A stretch of DNA of 64,000 nt, taken from the NCBI RefSeq assembly GCF_900182655.1, contig NZ_FXTC01000001.1, positions 620,001 to 684,000 on the forward strand, written 5' to 3'. This DNA comes from Chryseobacterium rhizoplanae. GTDB taxonomy: Bacteria; Bacteroidota; Bacteroidia; Flavobacteriales; Weeksellaceae. Below, piece by piece: positions 9,260 through 18,029 of the stretch. Both the position numbers and the translations under genes were made by a program. Every line of letters starts with the position of its first letter. Position 1 is the first letter of the stretch. The notes beneath the pieces were generated by a model that saw only the letters and a list, made by a program, of their open reading frames with translations, did not search any database and was not told the DNA's origin.

Positions 9260-9299
9260 TATAAAAAACAAAACTCCAAATCAATCTAAAATAAACAGT

Positions 9300-10301
9300 A
9301 TGAAAAAACTAAACTCTATTGTACTACTTGCCTTTGGAATAATGGCTTATGCCCAGCCATCGGTCACAAGAGCAGGTGTGGACAGGATTAATAATCCTAT
9401 TGAGCTTAAATCAGGAGATGTAACGGCAACGGCTATCAATGCCGGTCCGGCTGGTGCCAATATTACATGGGATTTTTCTGCCTATGCAGGAACAAATACT
9501 ATTACTTACACTGTTAATGCATGTCCGGGTCAGGCTAACTGTTTCAGGTTTCCCGGAGCCAACAGAATTACGAAACCAGCTTCTGCGGATACGTATGATT
9601 TTAATATCATGACGGATGCAGATGCCACAATGATTGGATCTTATTCCGGACCGGCCTTGGGAGATATCACAGTAACATATACCAATCCGTTGATAGAATA
9701 TAAATTCCCGATAACGTATCTGCAGCAGTACAGCGATAATTATCAGTTCAGTAGTGTATCTGCCAGTGTAGGAAATACAGATGAATCAGGACAGGTGGAT
9801 TACAGTGTAGACGGTTATGGAACTGTAATAACACCTGTAGGTACTTTTACAAATGTGTTAAGGATCAAAAGAATGAGAACTGCAACACAGACTTTTCCGG
9901 GAGTTCCTGCGCCTGTAACCTATACCAATGAGTCCTATCAATGGGTGAATCAAAGCTACGGAACGGTATTTACTTTCGGAATCAATACTTTTGTATTTAA
10001 TGGAACTACCAATGTTGCAAAAACGGTTTCTTACCTTACTAACGGAACATTGTCTGCAATAGAGGCAGATGCCAAAAAAGAATCAGTATCAGTCTATCCG
10101 AATCCTGGTTCTGATTTCATCACATTAAATACCAGGGAAGATATCAGGAGTATAAAAGTAACATCTATGGACGGTAAAGTTGTTTTAACAGCAGGAAATG
10201 TTAAAACTGTTGATATTTCAAAACTTCCGAAAGGAGTATATATTCTGCAGGGAGAACTCAAGAACGGTGGTTCCGTTTCAAAAAAGATTATCAAAAAATA
10301 A
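9300..10301 (+). CDS. Secreted protein of unknown function with T9SS sorting domain
   Basis: 333 residues. A signal peptide ends near residue 19 (AYAQ). The central 230 residues are rich in Thr, Ser and Tyr and predicted beta structure, with no motif I recognise. The C-terminal 75 residues (VSVYPNPGSD..., GVYILQG, KKIIKK) form the type A T9SS sorting domain, so it is an outer-surface or released protein. It has its own consensus promoter and a downstream hairpin. Confidence 0.8.
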   Translation: MKKLNSIVLLAFGIMAYAQPSVTRAGVDRINNPIELKSGDVTATAINAGPAGANITWDFSAYAGTNTITYTVNACPGQANCFRFPGANRITKPASADTYDFNIMTDADATMIGSYSGPALGDITVTYTNPLIEYKFPITYLQQYSDNYQFSSVSASVGNTDESGQVDYSVDGYGTVITPVGTFTNVLRIKRMRTATQTFPGVPAPVTYTNESYQWVNQSYGTVFTFGINTFVFNGTTNVAKTVSYLTNGTLSAIEADAKKESVSVYPNPGSDFITLNTREDIRSIKVTSMDGKVVLTAGNVKTVDISKLPKGVYILQGELKNGGSVSKKIIKK

Positions 10302-10332
10302 CAGGAATTCAGTTTTAAAATCCTTATAAAGT

Positions 10333-10379
10333 GACAGTATGTTATCTTTCCCTTGGAATTGATCTCATACTGTCTTTTG
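10333..10379 (+). terminator. Terminator-like hairpin
   Basis: GACAGTATG (10333-10341) pairs with CATACTGTC (10366-10374) around a long loop, followed by TTTTG. The stem resembles that of the terminator at 8141. Confidence 0.5.
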
Positions 10380-10483
10380 TTTTTTTAACTGCAGGCTGTT
10401 GATTTTCAGAATTTCAAAGCTATTGGTTAAAATGGAACGTAAAAATGACAAAAACGGACTAGATTTTAATAGGGGAGCGTGTC

Positions 10484-10491
10484 TACCTTTG
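10484..10491 (+). promoter_or_regulatory. -7 promoter element before the MFS gene
   Basis: TACCTTTG matches TAnnTTTG, 28 bases before the ATG at 10520; no clear TTG at the expected upstream distance. Confidence 0.4.
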
Positions 10492-10519
10492 CAAAAGGAA
10501 TTTTTATCCCCCTGTTATA

Positions 10520-11677
10520 ATGAACGAGAGAGAATCTTTTAATGCAAAAATGCCAACAGCCTGTTTTTTACTTTTCTTTGCCCACGGACTTGTTTTTTCT
10601 TCCTGGGCCAGCCGGATTCCTATCATTAAAAATGCACTTTCTATCAATGAAGCAGAGTTAGGAACACTATTGCTTCTGATGCCGATAGGACAGCTTTCAA
10701 CGATGGTTTTGGCTGGAAAACTGATCAGTATTTATGGAAGCAGCGGGATTATTAAAAGATGCTTTATGCTGTATCCTTTTTTTCTGTTGTTAATTGGTTT
10801 ATCGCCTTCTTACTGGACATTAGGGGTTGTGCTGTTTTTCTTCGGGGTTTCCGGGAATATGTGCAATATTGCGATCAATACGCAGGCCATTGAAATAGAA
10901 TCTATTACGAAGAGATCTCTTCTCTCATCCTATCATGGAGCCTGGTGTTTTGCCGGTCTTACGGGAGCAGTTGTCGGGTTATTGATGATCAACCTTCATG
11001 TGGGAACTTTCTATCATTTTGTCACTATTTTTATGCTGGTAGGAATACTTTGGTTCTACAGTAAAAGAAATCTGACTAATATTATTCATAAAGCAGAGCC
11101 GCAAACCCGGTCAATTTTTAAGTTTGTGAATCCTACACTGGTTGGACTGGGAATCATAGGATTTCTGAGCATGGCGATTGAAGGGGCTATGTTCGACTGG
11201 AGCGGGGTTTATTTTCAAACTATAGTTAAAGCGCCTGAAAATCTTGTAATACTGGGGTATACGAGTTTTATTTTAATGATGACTTTAGGCAGGTTTATCG
11301 GGAACAGAATCATAGAAAAGTATGGAAAAAAGATCGTTTTACAATGTTGCGGTGTTCTGATGAGCGGAGGACTCTTTCTTAGTGTTTTCTTTCCGGAGCT
11401 CTGGATCTGTATCATTGCTTTTATGATCATTGGTCTCGGAAGTTCGCTGAGTGTGCCGTCCGTTTATAGTACCGTTGGAAAGGTAAGCACAGTAGCACCA
11501 AGTATTGCTTTATCATTTGTTTCCAGTATTTCATTTTTAGGATTCTTGATGGGGCCGCCTCTTATCGGATATATTGCTGAAAGTTTTGATCTCAGATATT
11601 CATATGGCCTTTTTGCCTGTTTTGGGATTTTACTGGCGGTGATGGCCGGACAGATGAAGGTTTTCAGAAAATCATAA
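10520..11677 (+). CDS. MFS transporter, YbjJ-like
   Basis: 385 residues and about 12 hydrophobic segments, typical of a compact major facilitator. The start (FFAHGLVFSSWASRIPIIKNALSI) and overall pattern resemble the YbjJ-type branch of unknown substrate. It is followed by an AraC-type regulator in the same direction, 112 bases away. Confidence 0.8.
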   Translation: MNERESFNAKMPTACFLLFFAHGLVFSSWASRIPIIKNALSINEAELGTLLLLMPIGQLSTMVLAGKLISIYGSSGIIKRCFMLYPFFLLLIGLSPSYWTLGVVLFFFGVSGNMCNIAINTQAIEIESITKRSLLSSYHGAWCFAGLTGAVVGLLMINLHVGTFYHFVTIFMLVGILWFYSKRNLTNIIHKAEPQTRSIFKFVNPTLVGLGIIGFLSMAIEGAMFDWSGVYFQTIVKAPENLVILGYTSFILMMTLGRFIGNRIIEKYGKKIVLQCCGVLMSGGLFLSVFFPELWICIIAFMIIGLGSSLSVPSVYSTVGKVSTVAPSIALSFVSSISFLGFLMGPPLIGYIAESFDLRYSYGLFACFGILLAVMAGQMKVFRKS

Positions 11678-11789
11678 CTTTTCAGGGAATTTTGACATCC
11701 TTTAAGTGTTTTTTGACATTTTCCGGTTCATTATTCCTTGCTAATGTTGCATTTTAAAATCTTTCTATCTTTATTAAAAATTTCCTTCC

Positions 11790-12647
11790 ATGAAGCCGGT
11801 CTCAGGAATTTTAACCGAATCTGTTATTGATCATTCTTTTTCCGTCAAGCGTTTGGAGGAGCATATTCCTTACTCCGGAAGCTTTGTAAGACTTAATTAC
11901 CATCATATTTTAATGATTGAGAGCGGTAGAGGTGTGCTGGTCATAGATGAACATACTTTTGATATTGCAGGTCAGAGAATATTTTTACTCTCTAAAGGCC
12001 AGATCTGTAAGTTTGAAAACCATTCTGATGTCTGTGGCTATCATATTTCTTTTGGGGATTGTTTTTGGGAAAGAGTGCCTTCCAGTGCCAGTAACTGTAA
12101 AGCGGTTTTGTTTAATAATGCCGCAGCGAATCAACAGCTGTTACCGGATCAGACTGAAACAGACGAATTCTTAAGTTTGTTTAAGATCTTACTGACAGAA
12201 TACAAAGCAGACTCTTATACCAATCAGATGGATGTATTGGCTGCCTATTTAAAGATCATTATGATCAAATTAGCTAATATAAAAATCGTAAAGGAAGAAA
12301 CTTTTGACAGTCAGGATTATATTATTTACCGCAAATTTATGGAGCTGTTGAGCAGCCAGTATCATAATCTGCATGCAGTAAACGACTATTCAGAGCTGTT
12401 GAATATTACCCCACGGAGATTGAGCGAACTGTGTAAACGATGCAGTAATAAAAGCGCAAAAGAGATCATCAACGGACAGATTGTTGCGGAAGCGAAAAGA
12501 CTTCTTCAGTTCAGCTCTTATACTGTAAAAGAGATTGCGTATCAGCTTAATTTCAATACATCAGAACAGTTCAGCCACTTTTTCAAAAAAAATACGGAAA
12601 TATCTCCGGTGAGCTATCGCAGTAATTTCATTCATATCAGAGTATAA
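11790..12647 (+). CDS. AraC-family transcriptional regulator
   Basis: 285 residues with a cupin-like N-terminal half (GVLVIDEHTFDIAGQRIFLL) and a C-terminal AraC double HTH (NDYSELLNITPRRLSELCKR and VKEIAYQLNFNTSEQFSHFF, then SPVSYRSNF). It has the same layout as the regulator at 15335, and both neighbour MFS transporters. Confidence 0.88.
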   Translation: MKPVSGILTESVIDHSFSVKRLEEHIPYSGSFVRLNYHHILMIESGRGVLVIDEHTFDIAGQRIFLLSKGQICKFENHSDVCGYHISFGDCFWERVPSSASNCKAVLFNNAAANQQLLPDQTETDEFLSLFKILLTEYKADSYTNQMDVLAAYLKIIMIKLANIKIVKEETFDSQDYIIYRKFMELLSSQYHNLHAVNDYSELLNITPRRLSELCKRCSNKSAKEIINGQIVAEAKRLLQFSSYTVKEIAYQLNFNTSEQFSHFFKKNTEISPVSYRSNFIHIRV

Positions 12648-12711
12648 AACTATCTGAAATTTTGACATGTCATCAGTATTTATTGCTATTCTCAGGCACC
12701 TGTAATCAGGA

Positions 12712-12719
12712 TACCTTTG
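12712..12719 (+). promoter_or_regulatory. -7 promoter element before the HD-domain gene
   Basis: TACCTTTG, 19 bases before the ATG at 12739, matches TAnnTTTG. Confidence 0.4.
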
Positions 12720-12738
12720 GATAAAATTATATAAAGCT

Positions 12739-13479
12739 ATGTCAGTACATCGTATGAAAGAAGTTGCCGGAATCATCATTCCGGACAGCAAAATCGCAAC
12801 AGAAGCCACAGAACTTCTATTGGAACACGGAACAGAATTTATTTATAATCACTCCCTGCGTGTTTTTTTATTCTCATCGTTAAATGCCAAGCGGGAAAAC
12901 AAGATTCATGACACAGAGCTGTTATACGTGGCATCGGTATTTCATGATCTGGGGCTTGTTTCTCATTACAGCAGTCCTGATCTGAGATTTGAGGTAGACG
13001 GAGCCAATGCTGCAAGAGACTTTTTGAAAGGACATGGGATTGCTCAGGATAAACTCCAGCTTGTTTGGGATACCATTGCGCTTCACACTACTATCGGAAT
13101 TGCAGAACATAAAGAAAATGAAGTAGCCTTAATGTATTCCGGAGTAGGATTGGATGTGATGGGAGAAGGGTATGAAAACCTCAGTAAAGAACATCGCGAG
13201 GAAATTGTCAGGGCATTTCCTAGAAATGATTTTAAAAAGAAGATAATTCCTACTTTTTTTGGTGGTTTTGAACATAAAACAGAAACCACTTTTGGAAATA
13301 TAAAAGCTGATGTTTGTGCCTTTATGATCCCGAATTTCCAAAGGAAAAACTTCTGTGACTGTATTTTACATTCCCATGGTCTGAATAAGCAAAATAAATT
13401 TACGCTTACAGTTACACAGCCCTGTACATTCTCAGATGCTCAGGGCTGTTGTATATTGTTTATATCCAGTTTTCAATAA
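12739..13479 (+). CDS. HD-domain phosphohydrolase-like protein, C-terminus apparently frameshifted
   Basis: 246 residues as read. Metal-binding HD pattern: NHSLRVF (His), FHDLGLV (the HD pair), HTTIGI (His) and a later Asp-rich stretch, as in cyanamide-hydratase-like HD proteins. As sequenced, the last 37 residues after CDCILHS look non-native: they run through a terminator hairpin (13416-13449) and overlap the convergent gene. One extra C in the CCC at 13373-13375 would give HSPWSE and a stop at 13386-13388, the expected short ending. So the gene probably should end at 13388; a sequencing error or a real one-base deletion is possible. Confidence 0.8.
   Translation: MSVHRMKEVAGIIIPDSKIATEATELLLEHGTEFIYNHSLRVFLFSSLNAKRENKIHDTELLYVASVFHDLGLVSHYSSPDLRFEVDGANAARDFLKGHGIAQDKLQLVWDTIALHTTIGIAEHKENEVALMYSGVGLDVMGEGYENLSKEHREEIVRAFPRNDFKKKIIPTFFGGFEHKTETTFGNIKADVCAFMIPNFQRKNFCDCILHSHGLNKQNKFTLTVTQPCTFSDAQGCCILFISSFQ
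13416..13449. terminator. Bidirectional terminator hairpin
   Basis: ACAGCCCTG (13416-13424) and CAGGGCTGT (13441-13449) are perfectly complementary. It lies between the corrected end of the HD gene and the end of the convergent SnoaL-like gene. Confidence 0.65.
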
Positions 13480-13849
13480 GATGAAACCACGATGCTTTTT
13501 CTTCATTGAATAGAAAAATAGCTGATGACTGCCTTCTGTTTGTAGTTTCTCCTGTGATCTGAGTCTCAATATAGGTGGCAAGACCATGATGATCAGAATA
13601 ATGTACCTCTATATTTTCAACCTGAATATTTCGTTCCGGAAACTTTCCAAATACGGTGGGAAGCCATTCTTCAAGCATAGATAGCGTAACAGTATCTCCG
13701 TTTCCATTAATCATTTTAAAATCCGGTAAGAATCCGGATAATAATTCCTTATAAAGACTTTCCTGGTTTTCGGTTTTCCCTTGAAACCATTTTTCAATAT
13801 TCCTGTGAAATTCTTCTATTTCCCAAATAATTTTTTCTGTATTGCTCAT
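13460..13849 (-). CDS. SnoaL/DUF4440-like small protein
   Basis: 129 residues from the ATG at 13849 (MSNTEKIIW); an upstream extension to 13894 would use TTG and overlap the MFS gene. Pattern is that of the cystatin-like SnoaL/NTF2 fold: an N-terminal helix with FHRNIEKWF, a middle LLSGFLPDFKMINGNG stretch and a C-terminal sheet ending in WFHLIENWI. No catalytic assignment is possible. It lies directly downstream of the MFS exporter gene and is probably cotranscribed. Confidence 0.65.
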   Translation of the reverse strand: MSNTEKIIWEIEEFHRNIEKWFQGKTENQESLYKELLSGFLPDFKMINGNGDTVTLSMLEEWLPTVFGKFPERNIQVENIEVHYSDHHGLATYIETQITGETTNRRQSSAIFLFNEEKASWFHLIENWI

Positions 13850-13886
13850 ATTTAAATGTATAATTTTTTTGTTGTTTAAATGTCTT

Positions 13887-15263
13887 TTAATCAATGAATT
13901 TCTTCAATCTGCTTCCTGCTCCTATTCCAATAAGTTGAAAAATGCCAATCATTCCTACCGCTGTTACAAATGCTTCTTTGAATCCCAGAACAGGGATCAG
14001 ATTAAAAAATAAAGTTCCGATAACAGCCCCTCCGGTTACACTGCCAATTTGAATTCCAATGCTTACCAGCCCTGAAGCCTGGCCTGCTTTATCTTTAGAA
14101 ACCAGAGAAATTGCAGTCCGCATCATAACCGGCATAATAGTTCCGTGCCCAAATCCGGCAATAAAAAGAGTTGTATGAGTGATAAGAGATGGTTTTTGCT
14201 GACAATAGAAAGCCGCTGCACTCAGTACAAATCCGGTCAACAATAATCCCAATCCTACGTAAATCATTTTGTCAGTGGCCATTTTTATCCGTGAAGTGAT
14301 TAATGGAGCCAGGAAAAATGCAAGTCCATAAGGAACGATAGCCAATCCTGTCTGCATTGAGTTCTGGTGAAGAAACTGCTGAAGGTAATAAGGATAACAA
14401 ATGAATAAACCGGCAGTGAAATTGTAAAAGAAAATAATAAGAAGGCTTAGTGTAAAAGGTTTATGTCGTAGCAGTGCCGGATCTATAAGTACCGGACGGC
14501 TTTTTTGCAGCTGCTTTTTCTCATATTTCAGAAACATGATTAATAATAAGGTTCCGGAAAGAATAACGCCGAAAATCCACCATGCCCATTCAAATTTCTG
14601 TCCAAAAATAAGAGGGCAGATAAGCATGAGTAAGGCCATGATTAATAATAAAGCTCCTGTAAAGTCAATACCCGTCTGTTCTTTCTTATTACCGTCACTC
14701 ATGGTAAAGTGAATCCCCAGAATACAGATCAAAGTAATGGGTACATTCACAAGAAAAACCATTTCCCAGGAAAAATTTCCCCAATGCATACTTAGAAGAA
14801 CTCCGCCAAGCAATTGCCCGGCCACTGAGGCAAGCCCAAATACCGAACTGAAAAGACTCACAGCCTTTGGCTGTTCCTGACTGCTGAAAAGATCCTTTAT
14901 TGACGCTAGTACCTGAGGGGCGAGCAATGATGCGCCAACACCCTGAAACAGTCGGAAAATAATCAGCCACGTAACATCAGGAGAGAAGGCACAGGCCAGA
15001 GAGGAGAAAAGAAAAATATATAATCCCGATATAAATATTTTTTTACGGCCGTAAATATCACCCAGTCTTCCTCCACACACAACAAGCGCTGCATATGTAA
15101 GTCCATAAATGGCAATAACCATCTGAAGCTGATGATCGCTGGCTCTGAATGCTTTTTTAATAGAAGGCAAAGCCATATTGACAATAAAATAATCCAGCGG
15201 CGAAAGAAAAGCACCAGCAATCAGAAAATTGAGTGCCTGCCATCGTTTCGGATGTGTGTTCAT
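13887..15263 (-). CDS. MFS multidrug exporter, EmrB/QacA (DHA2, 14-TM) type
   Basis: 458 residues with about 14 hydrophobic segments. The early motif LDYFIVNMALPSI matches the LDxTIVNVALP signature of DHA2 exporters, and GGRLGDIYGRKK is MFS motif A. Probably a proton-driven drug or metabolite exporter of the inner membrane. It is divergent from an AraC-family regulator that likely controls it. Confidence 0.88.
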   Translation of the reverse strand: MNTHPKRWQALNFLIAGAFLSPLDYFIVNMALPSIKKAFRASDHQLQMVIAIYGLTYAALVVCGGRLGDIYGRKKIFISGLYIFLFSSLACAFSPDVTWLIIFRLFQGVGASLLAPQVLASIKDLFSSQEQPKAVSLFSSVFGLASVAGQLLGGVLLSMHWGNFSWEMVFLVNVPITLICILGIHFTMSDGNKKEQTGIDFTGALLLIMALLMLICPLIFGQKFEWAWWIFGVILSGTLLLIMFLKYEKKQLQKSRPVLIDPALLRHKPFTLSLLIIFFYNFTAGLFICYPYYLQQFLHQNSMQTGLAIVPYGLAFFLAPLITSRIKMATDKMIYVGLGLLLTGFVLSAAAFYCQQKPSLITHTTLFIAGFGHGTIMPVMMRTAISLVSKDKAGQASGLVSIGIQIGSVTGGAVIGTLFFNLIPVLGFKEAFVTAVGMIGIFQLIGIGAGSRLKKFID

Positions 15264-15274
15264 ATTTTTTTATG

Positions 15275-15282
15275 CAAAATTA
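15275..15282 (-). promoter_or_regulatory. -7 promoter element for the DHA2 exporter gene
   Basis: On the minus strand TAATTTTG matches TAnnTTTG, 12 bases before the start codon. Confidence 0.4.
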
Positions 15283-15307
15283 CCCGCTTTTTATTCTGCT
15301 AAAATTG

Positions 15308-15315
15308 TACTTTTG
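15308..15315 (+). promoter_or_regulatory. -7 promoter element for the AraC gene
   Basis: TACTTTTG matches TAnnTTTG, 20 bases before the ATG at 15335. It supports that start over upstream codons, which would precede transcription. Confidence 0.45.
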
Positions 15316-15334
15316 GAGGAAAATACGGTGTATC

Positions 15335-16183
15335 ATGAAAGGACTGCCGCTTGAAGAGATTGATGTAAGAGAAATAAAACTGAAAGAAGAAGAGATCATA
15401 TTTAAAACAAAGGCTTTTCTCTCATTCGTTTATATTGTTAAGGGAGAAGGAACGCTTACGTATGATGATCGAAATATTAATTTTTCGCAGCGCAAGCTTT
15501 TCATTATTCCTCAACAGGAAGAATACCGCTTTGAGAGTGAAACTGCTCAGCTCATCAGTATTCAGTGTCCGGTTCAGTTTATAGATACAATCAGGCTGGA
15601 AGCAGACCGTATTGAAAGCTGTGAGAATTTGTATAAACTGCAGTATATCAGCCATAATTATCATGCGAGGGCTGGTTGTATATTCAGGAACAAAAATGAT
15701 GAACAGTTTGCGGAAACCCTAATTCTGCAGATCGCGAATGAGTTCAAAAATAAAGCGGAGGATTATCTAATTATCCGTAATTGTATGTCGATCCTTCTTA
15801 ATCTGATTGCCAGAAATATCATTCAGAGTGAAACTTCAGATCTTCAGGAAAACCGCAAAGCTTTTTCGATCATGAAGATTATCACTTATATTCAACAGCA
15901 TATAAAAGACCGTGAGAAGACCGGAATTCAGACTATTGCTGAACATTTCGGGATTTCCGGGAATTATTTCGGTGAGTATTTCAAACAGCATACGGGAGTT
16001 TCCTATCAGGATTATCTGCTGGACTATAGGCTAAAATTAGTTGAAACCTATTTAAAATACAGCAGTGTGCGCTTAAGTGAAATCGCTTATGAGCTACAGT
16101 TCAGTGATGAAAGCCATCTTTCCAAACTGTTTAAAAAATATAGGGGAGTGACGCCCGGTGAATACAGAAAGAATTTCAAATAA
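15335..16183 (+). CDS. AraC-family transcriptional regulator
   Basis: 282 residues from the ATG at 15335. The frame opens further upstream at a GTG, but that would overlap the divergent gene and precede the promoter element at 15308. Cupin-like N-terminal half, then a C-terminal AraC double HTH (IQTIAEHFGISGNYFGEYF and LSEIAYELQFSDESHLSKLF, followed by TPGEYRKNF). Divergent from the DHA2 exporter, its likely target. Confidence 0.88.
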   Translation: MKGLPLEEIDVREIKLKEEEIIFKTKAFLSFVYIVKGEGTLTYDDRNINFSQRKLFIIPQQEEYRFESETAQLISIQCPVQFIDTIRLEADRIESCENLYKLQYISHNYHARAGCIFRNKNDEQFAETLILQIANEFKNKAEDYLIIRNCMSILLNLIARNIIQSETSDLQENRKAFSIMKIITYIQQHIKDREKTGIQTIAEHFGISGNYFGEYFKQHTGVSYQDYLLDYRLKLVETYLKYSSVRLSEIAYELQFSDESHLSKLFKKYRGVTPGEYRKNFK

Positions 16184-16210
16184 CTTTTATCTTAAATTCT
16201 TAATTCAAAA

Positions 16211-16248
16211 AAAATATAAAGTTAACTATATAGTTAGCTTTATATTTT
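16211..16248. promoter_or_regulatory. Long palindromic operator before the MarR-type gene
   Basis: A 38-base palindrome with 19-base arms and one mismatch, centred on CTATATAG. It lies 26 bases before the ATG at 16275, where MarR-family autoregulators typically bind. Confidence 0.7.
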
Positions 16249-16274
16249 ATATATTTACAGAAAATATATGTAAG

Positions 16275-16769
16275 ATGGATTTTGATTTCATTAAAGGATT
16301 AGGATATAAAGCGCTGGATAGCAGGTTGAAAAGAATCAGCGACAGGATGTCTCATGATGTCCGTAAATTTTATAAAGAATTCGGGATTGATGTTGAACCC
16401 AACTGGTATCTGGTCTTTATGCTGTTGAAGAAGAAGGGGAAAATTTCAATTACCGATATTGCGGAACCGCTGGGATATTCACACCCATCGGTTGTGGTTA
16501 TTGTCAGAAAAATGAATGAAAACGGCTATCTCATCATCAAAAAAGACAGTGTAGATAAACGGAAGCAGATTATTTCCTTATCTCCAAAAGCCATTGAAAT
16601 GCTTCCTCAGCTGGAGCAGATCTGGGACAGTTGTGAAAAAACAATTTTGAATGTGCTATCAGAAGATCTTGGGATTTTCACGTATCTGGATCATATTGAT
16701 CAGGAATTAAAAAATGAATCTTTCCATCACAGGTTTAAACAGGAATATTTAAAATCAATTAAATCATGA
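16275..16769 (+). CDS. MarR-family transcriptional regulator
   Basis: 164 residues from the ATG at 16275; the frame extends upstream through the operator only by using a GTG. Winged-helix pattern: ISITDIAEPLGYSHPSVVVIVRKMNENGYL (two helices and recognition helix), then the wing KKDSVDKRKQIISLSPKA. A 38-base palindrome stands in its promoter, suggesting autoregulation. Its stop overlaps the start of the next gene by 4 bases, so it is the first gene of a two-gene operon. Confidence 0.88.
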   Translation: MDFDFIKGLGYKALDSRLKRISDRMSHDVRKFYKEFGIDVEPNWYLVFMLLKKKGKISITDIAEPLGYSHPSVVVIVRKMNENGYLIIKKDSVDKRKQIISLSPKAIEMLPQLEQIWDSCEKTILNVLSEDLGIFTYLDHIDQELKNESFHHRFKQEYLKSIKS

Positions 16770-17530
16770 AATCATTAATTCTCATCACAGCATTTCTTTT
16801 TTCCAATCTGATGATTTCGGCCACAGAAACGAAAATCATGATAAGAGCGAAAGCAAGAGATGCCAAATTTATCGGAACTTCATTAGGCGGCGCTCATATC
16901 ATCATCAGAAATAAACTTAATCAAAGGATTCTGGCAGAAGGAAATACTACGGGAAGTACCGGAAACACTGATCTGATTATGAAAACGCCTAAAATCAGAG
17001 GAAACTCCATTACAGATGCACAGACCGGAGGTTTTATGGCGGCAGTGGATATAGATGAACCCACATTTGTGAATATAGAAGTCGTTTCTCCTTTGAACAG
17101 CAAGCAGGCTCAGGCGATGGTAAGCACAGAAATGTGGCTGATTCCCGGAAAACATATTTTGGGAGAAGGAATTATCCTAGAAATTCCGGGATACATCATT
17201 GATATTCTGAAACCAAGAACCCATCAGTATATTGCATTGAGTACTATCAAAGACAAACCTTTCCTGTTTCAGGCTAATATTGTCATGATGTGCGGATGTG
17301 TCATCGATAAAGGAGGCGTCTGGAATTCCGATGAAATTGAAGTAAAAGGAATTCTGAAGAAAGACGGAAAATTTGTAAAGAATATAGATATGTCACTGGT
17401 TTCAACCAACCTTTTTGAAGGAAACGATATGATTAGTTCTCCGGGAAACTACGAACTTGTCCTGTACGCTTATCATGAAAAAACAGGAAATACAGGTGTG
17501 GATAAGGTAAATTATGTAGTTTTCGAATAA
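16766..17530 (+). CDS. Exported protein of unknown function in operon with MarR regulator
   Basis: 254 residues with a short N-terminal signal peptide (to about residue 19, ISATE). I do not recognise a family. The protein has a beta-rich pattern, a Gly-rich stretch around 60-85 and a MCGCVIDKGGVW motif near residue 175 that could bind a metal or form a disulfide. Ends VDKVNYVVFE, like an Ig-type final strand. Translationally coupled to the MarR gene (ATGA overlap), so it is probably under the same palindrome. Confidence 0.75.
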   Translation: MKSLILITAFLFSNLMISATETKIMIRAKARDAKFIGTSLGGAHIIIRNKLNQRILAEGNTTGSTGNTDLIMKTPKIRGNSITDAQTGGFMAAVDIDEPTFVNIEVVSPLNSKQAQAMVSTEMWLIPGKHILGEGIILEIPGYIIDILKPRTHQYIALSTIKDKPFLFQANIVMMCGCVIDKGGVWNSDEIEVKGILKKDGKFVKNIDMSLVSTNLFEGNDMISSPGNYELVLYAYHEKTGNTGVDKVNYVVFE

Positions 17531-17553
17531 ACGAAATGATTAGGCAGTCGAAT

Positions 17554-17585
17554 AAAAAGAGATCTTTTCAAGGTCTCTTTTTTTA
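17554..17585. terminator. Bidirectional terminator
   Basis: AAAAAGAGA (17554-17562) and TCTCTTTTT (17574-17582) form a stem between two convergent genes, with A-rich and T-rich flanks. Confidence 0.7.
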
Positions 17586-17589
17586 TTCA

Positions 17590-17832
17590 TTACAAAACCT
17601 GAAGCTCTCTGAAAACCTCAATAATCGCTTCAATAAGCCCTTTGTCTATGTTTTTTTCTGAAGCAGCATCCGGCAGAAGAGCCCTTAAGTCACCGTGATC
17701 ATCACGCTCAATAACGACTTCTGTTCCGTCAACATCTACATACAGTTTATAACCGTATGAGAAGGTAGCAAGCTTTCCATTGAAAAACAGTTCTTTACCT
17801 TTATAGATTACGGGTACTTCAAATTCTTCCAT
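17590..17832 (-). CDS. Small conserved hypothetical protein
   Basis: 80 residues, strongly acidic, with a beta-rich N-terminal half (VPVIYKGKELFFNGKLATFSYGYKLYVDVDGTEVVIERDD) and a C-terminal amphipathic helix (GLIEAIIEVFRELQVL). No signal peptide or membrane segment. I do not recognise a function. The frame uses normal codons and ends at a terminator, so it looks real. Divergent from the photolyase gene. Confidence 0.65.
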   Translation of the reverse strand: MEEFEVPVIYKGKELFFNGKLATFSYGYKLYVDVDGTEVVIERDDHGDLRALLPDAASEKNIDKGLIEAIIEVFRELQVL

Positions 17833-18029
17833 TGCTGTGAGTTTTTATTCATTCTAAATTCCATACAAATGTCGGGAAATTTTACTTCATATCAGCATAC
17901 AAAATATAATGATAAAGCCGGATAATACGAATTTCTGGAAATATTTATGTGTTAAAATATGTATATTTATTCCTTAGTTACGAAGTCATTTCAAAACAGA
18001 AATGATCAATGAATTTGAATTAAACTATT

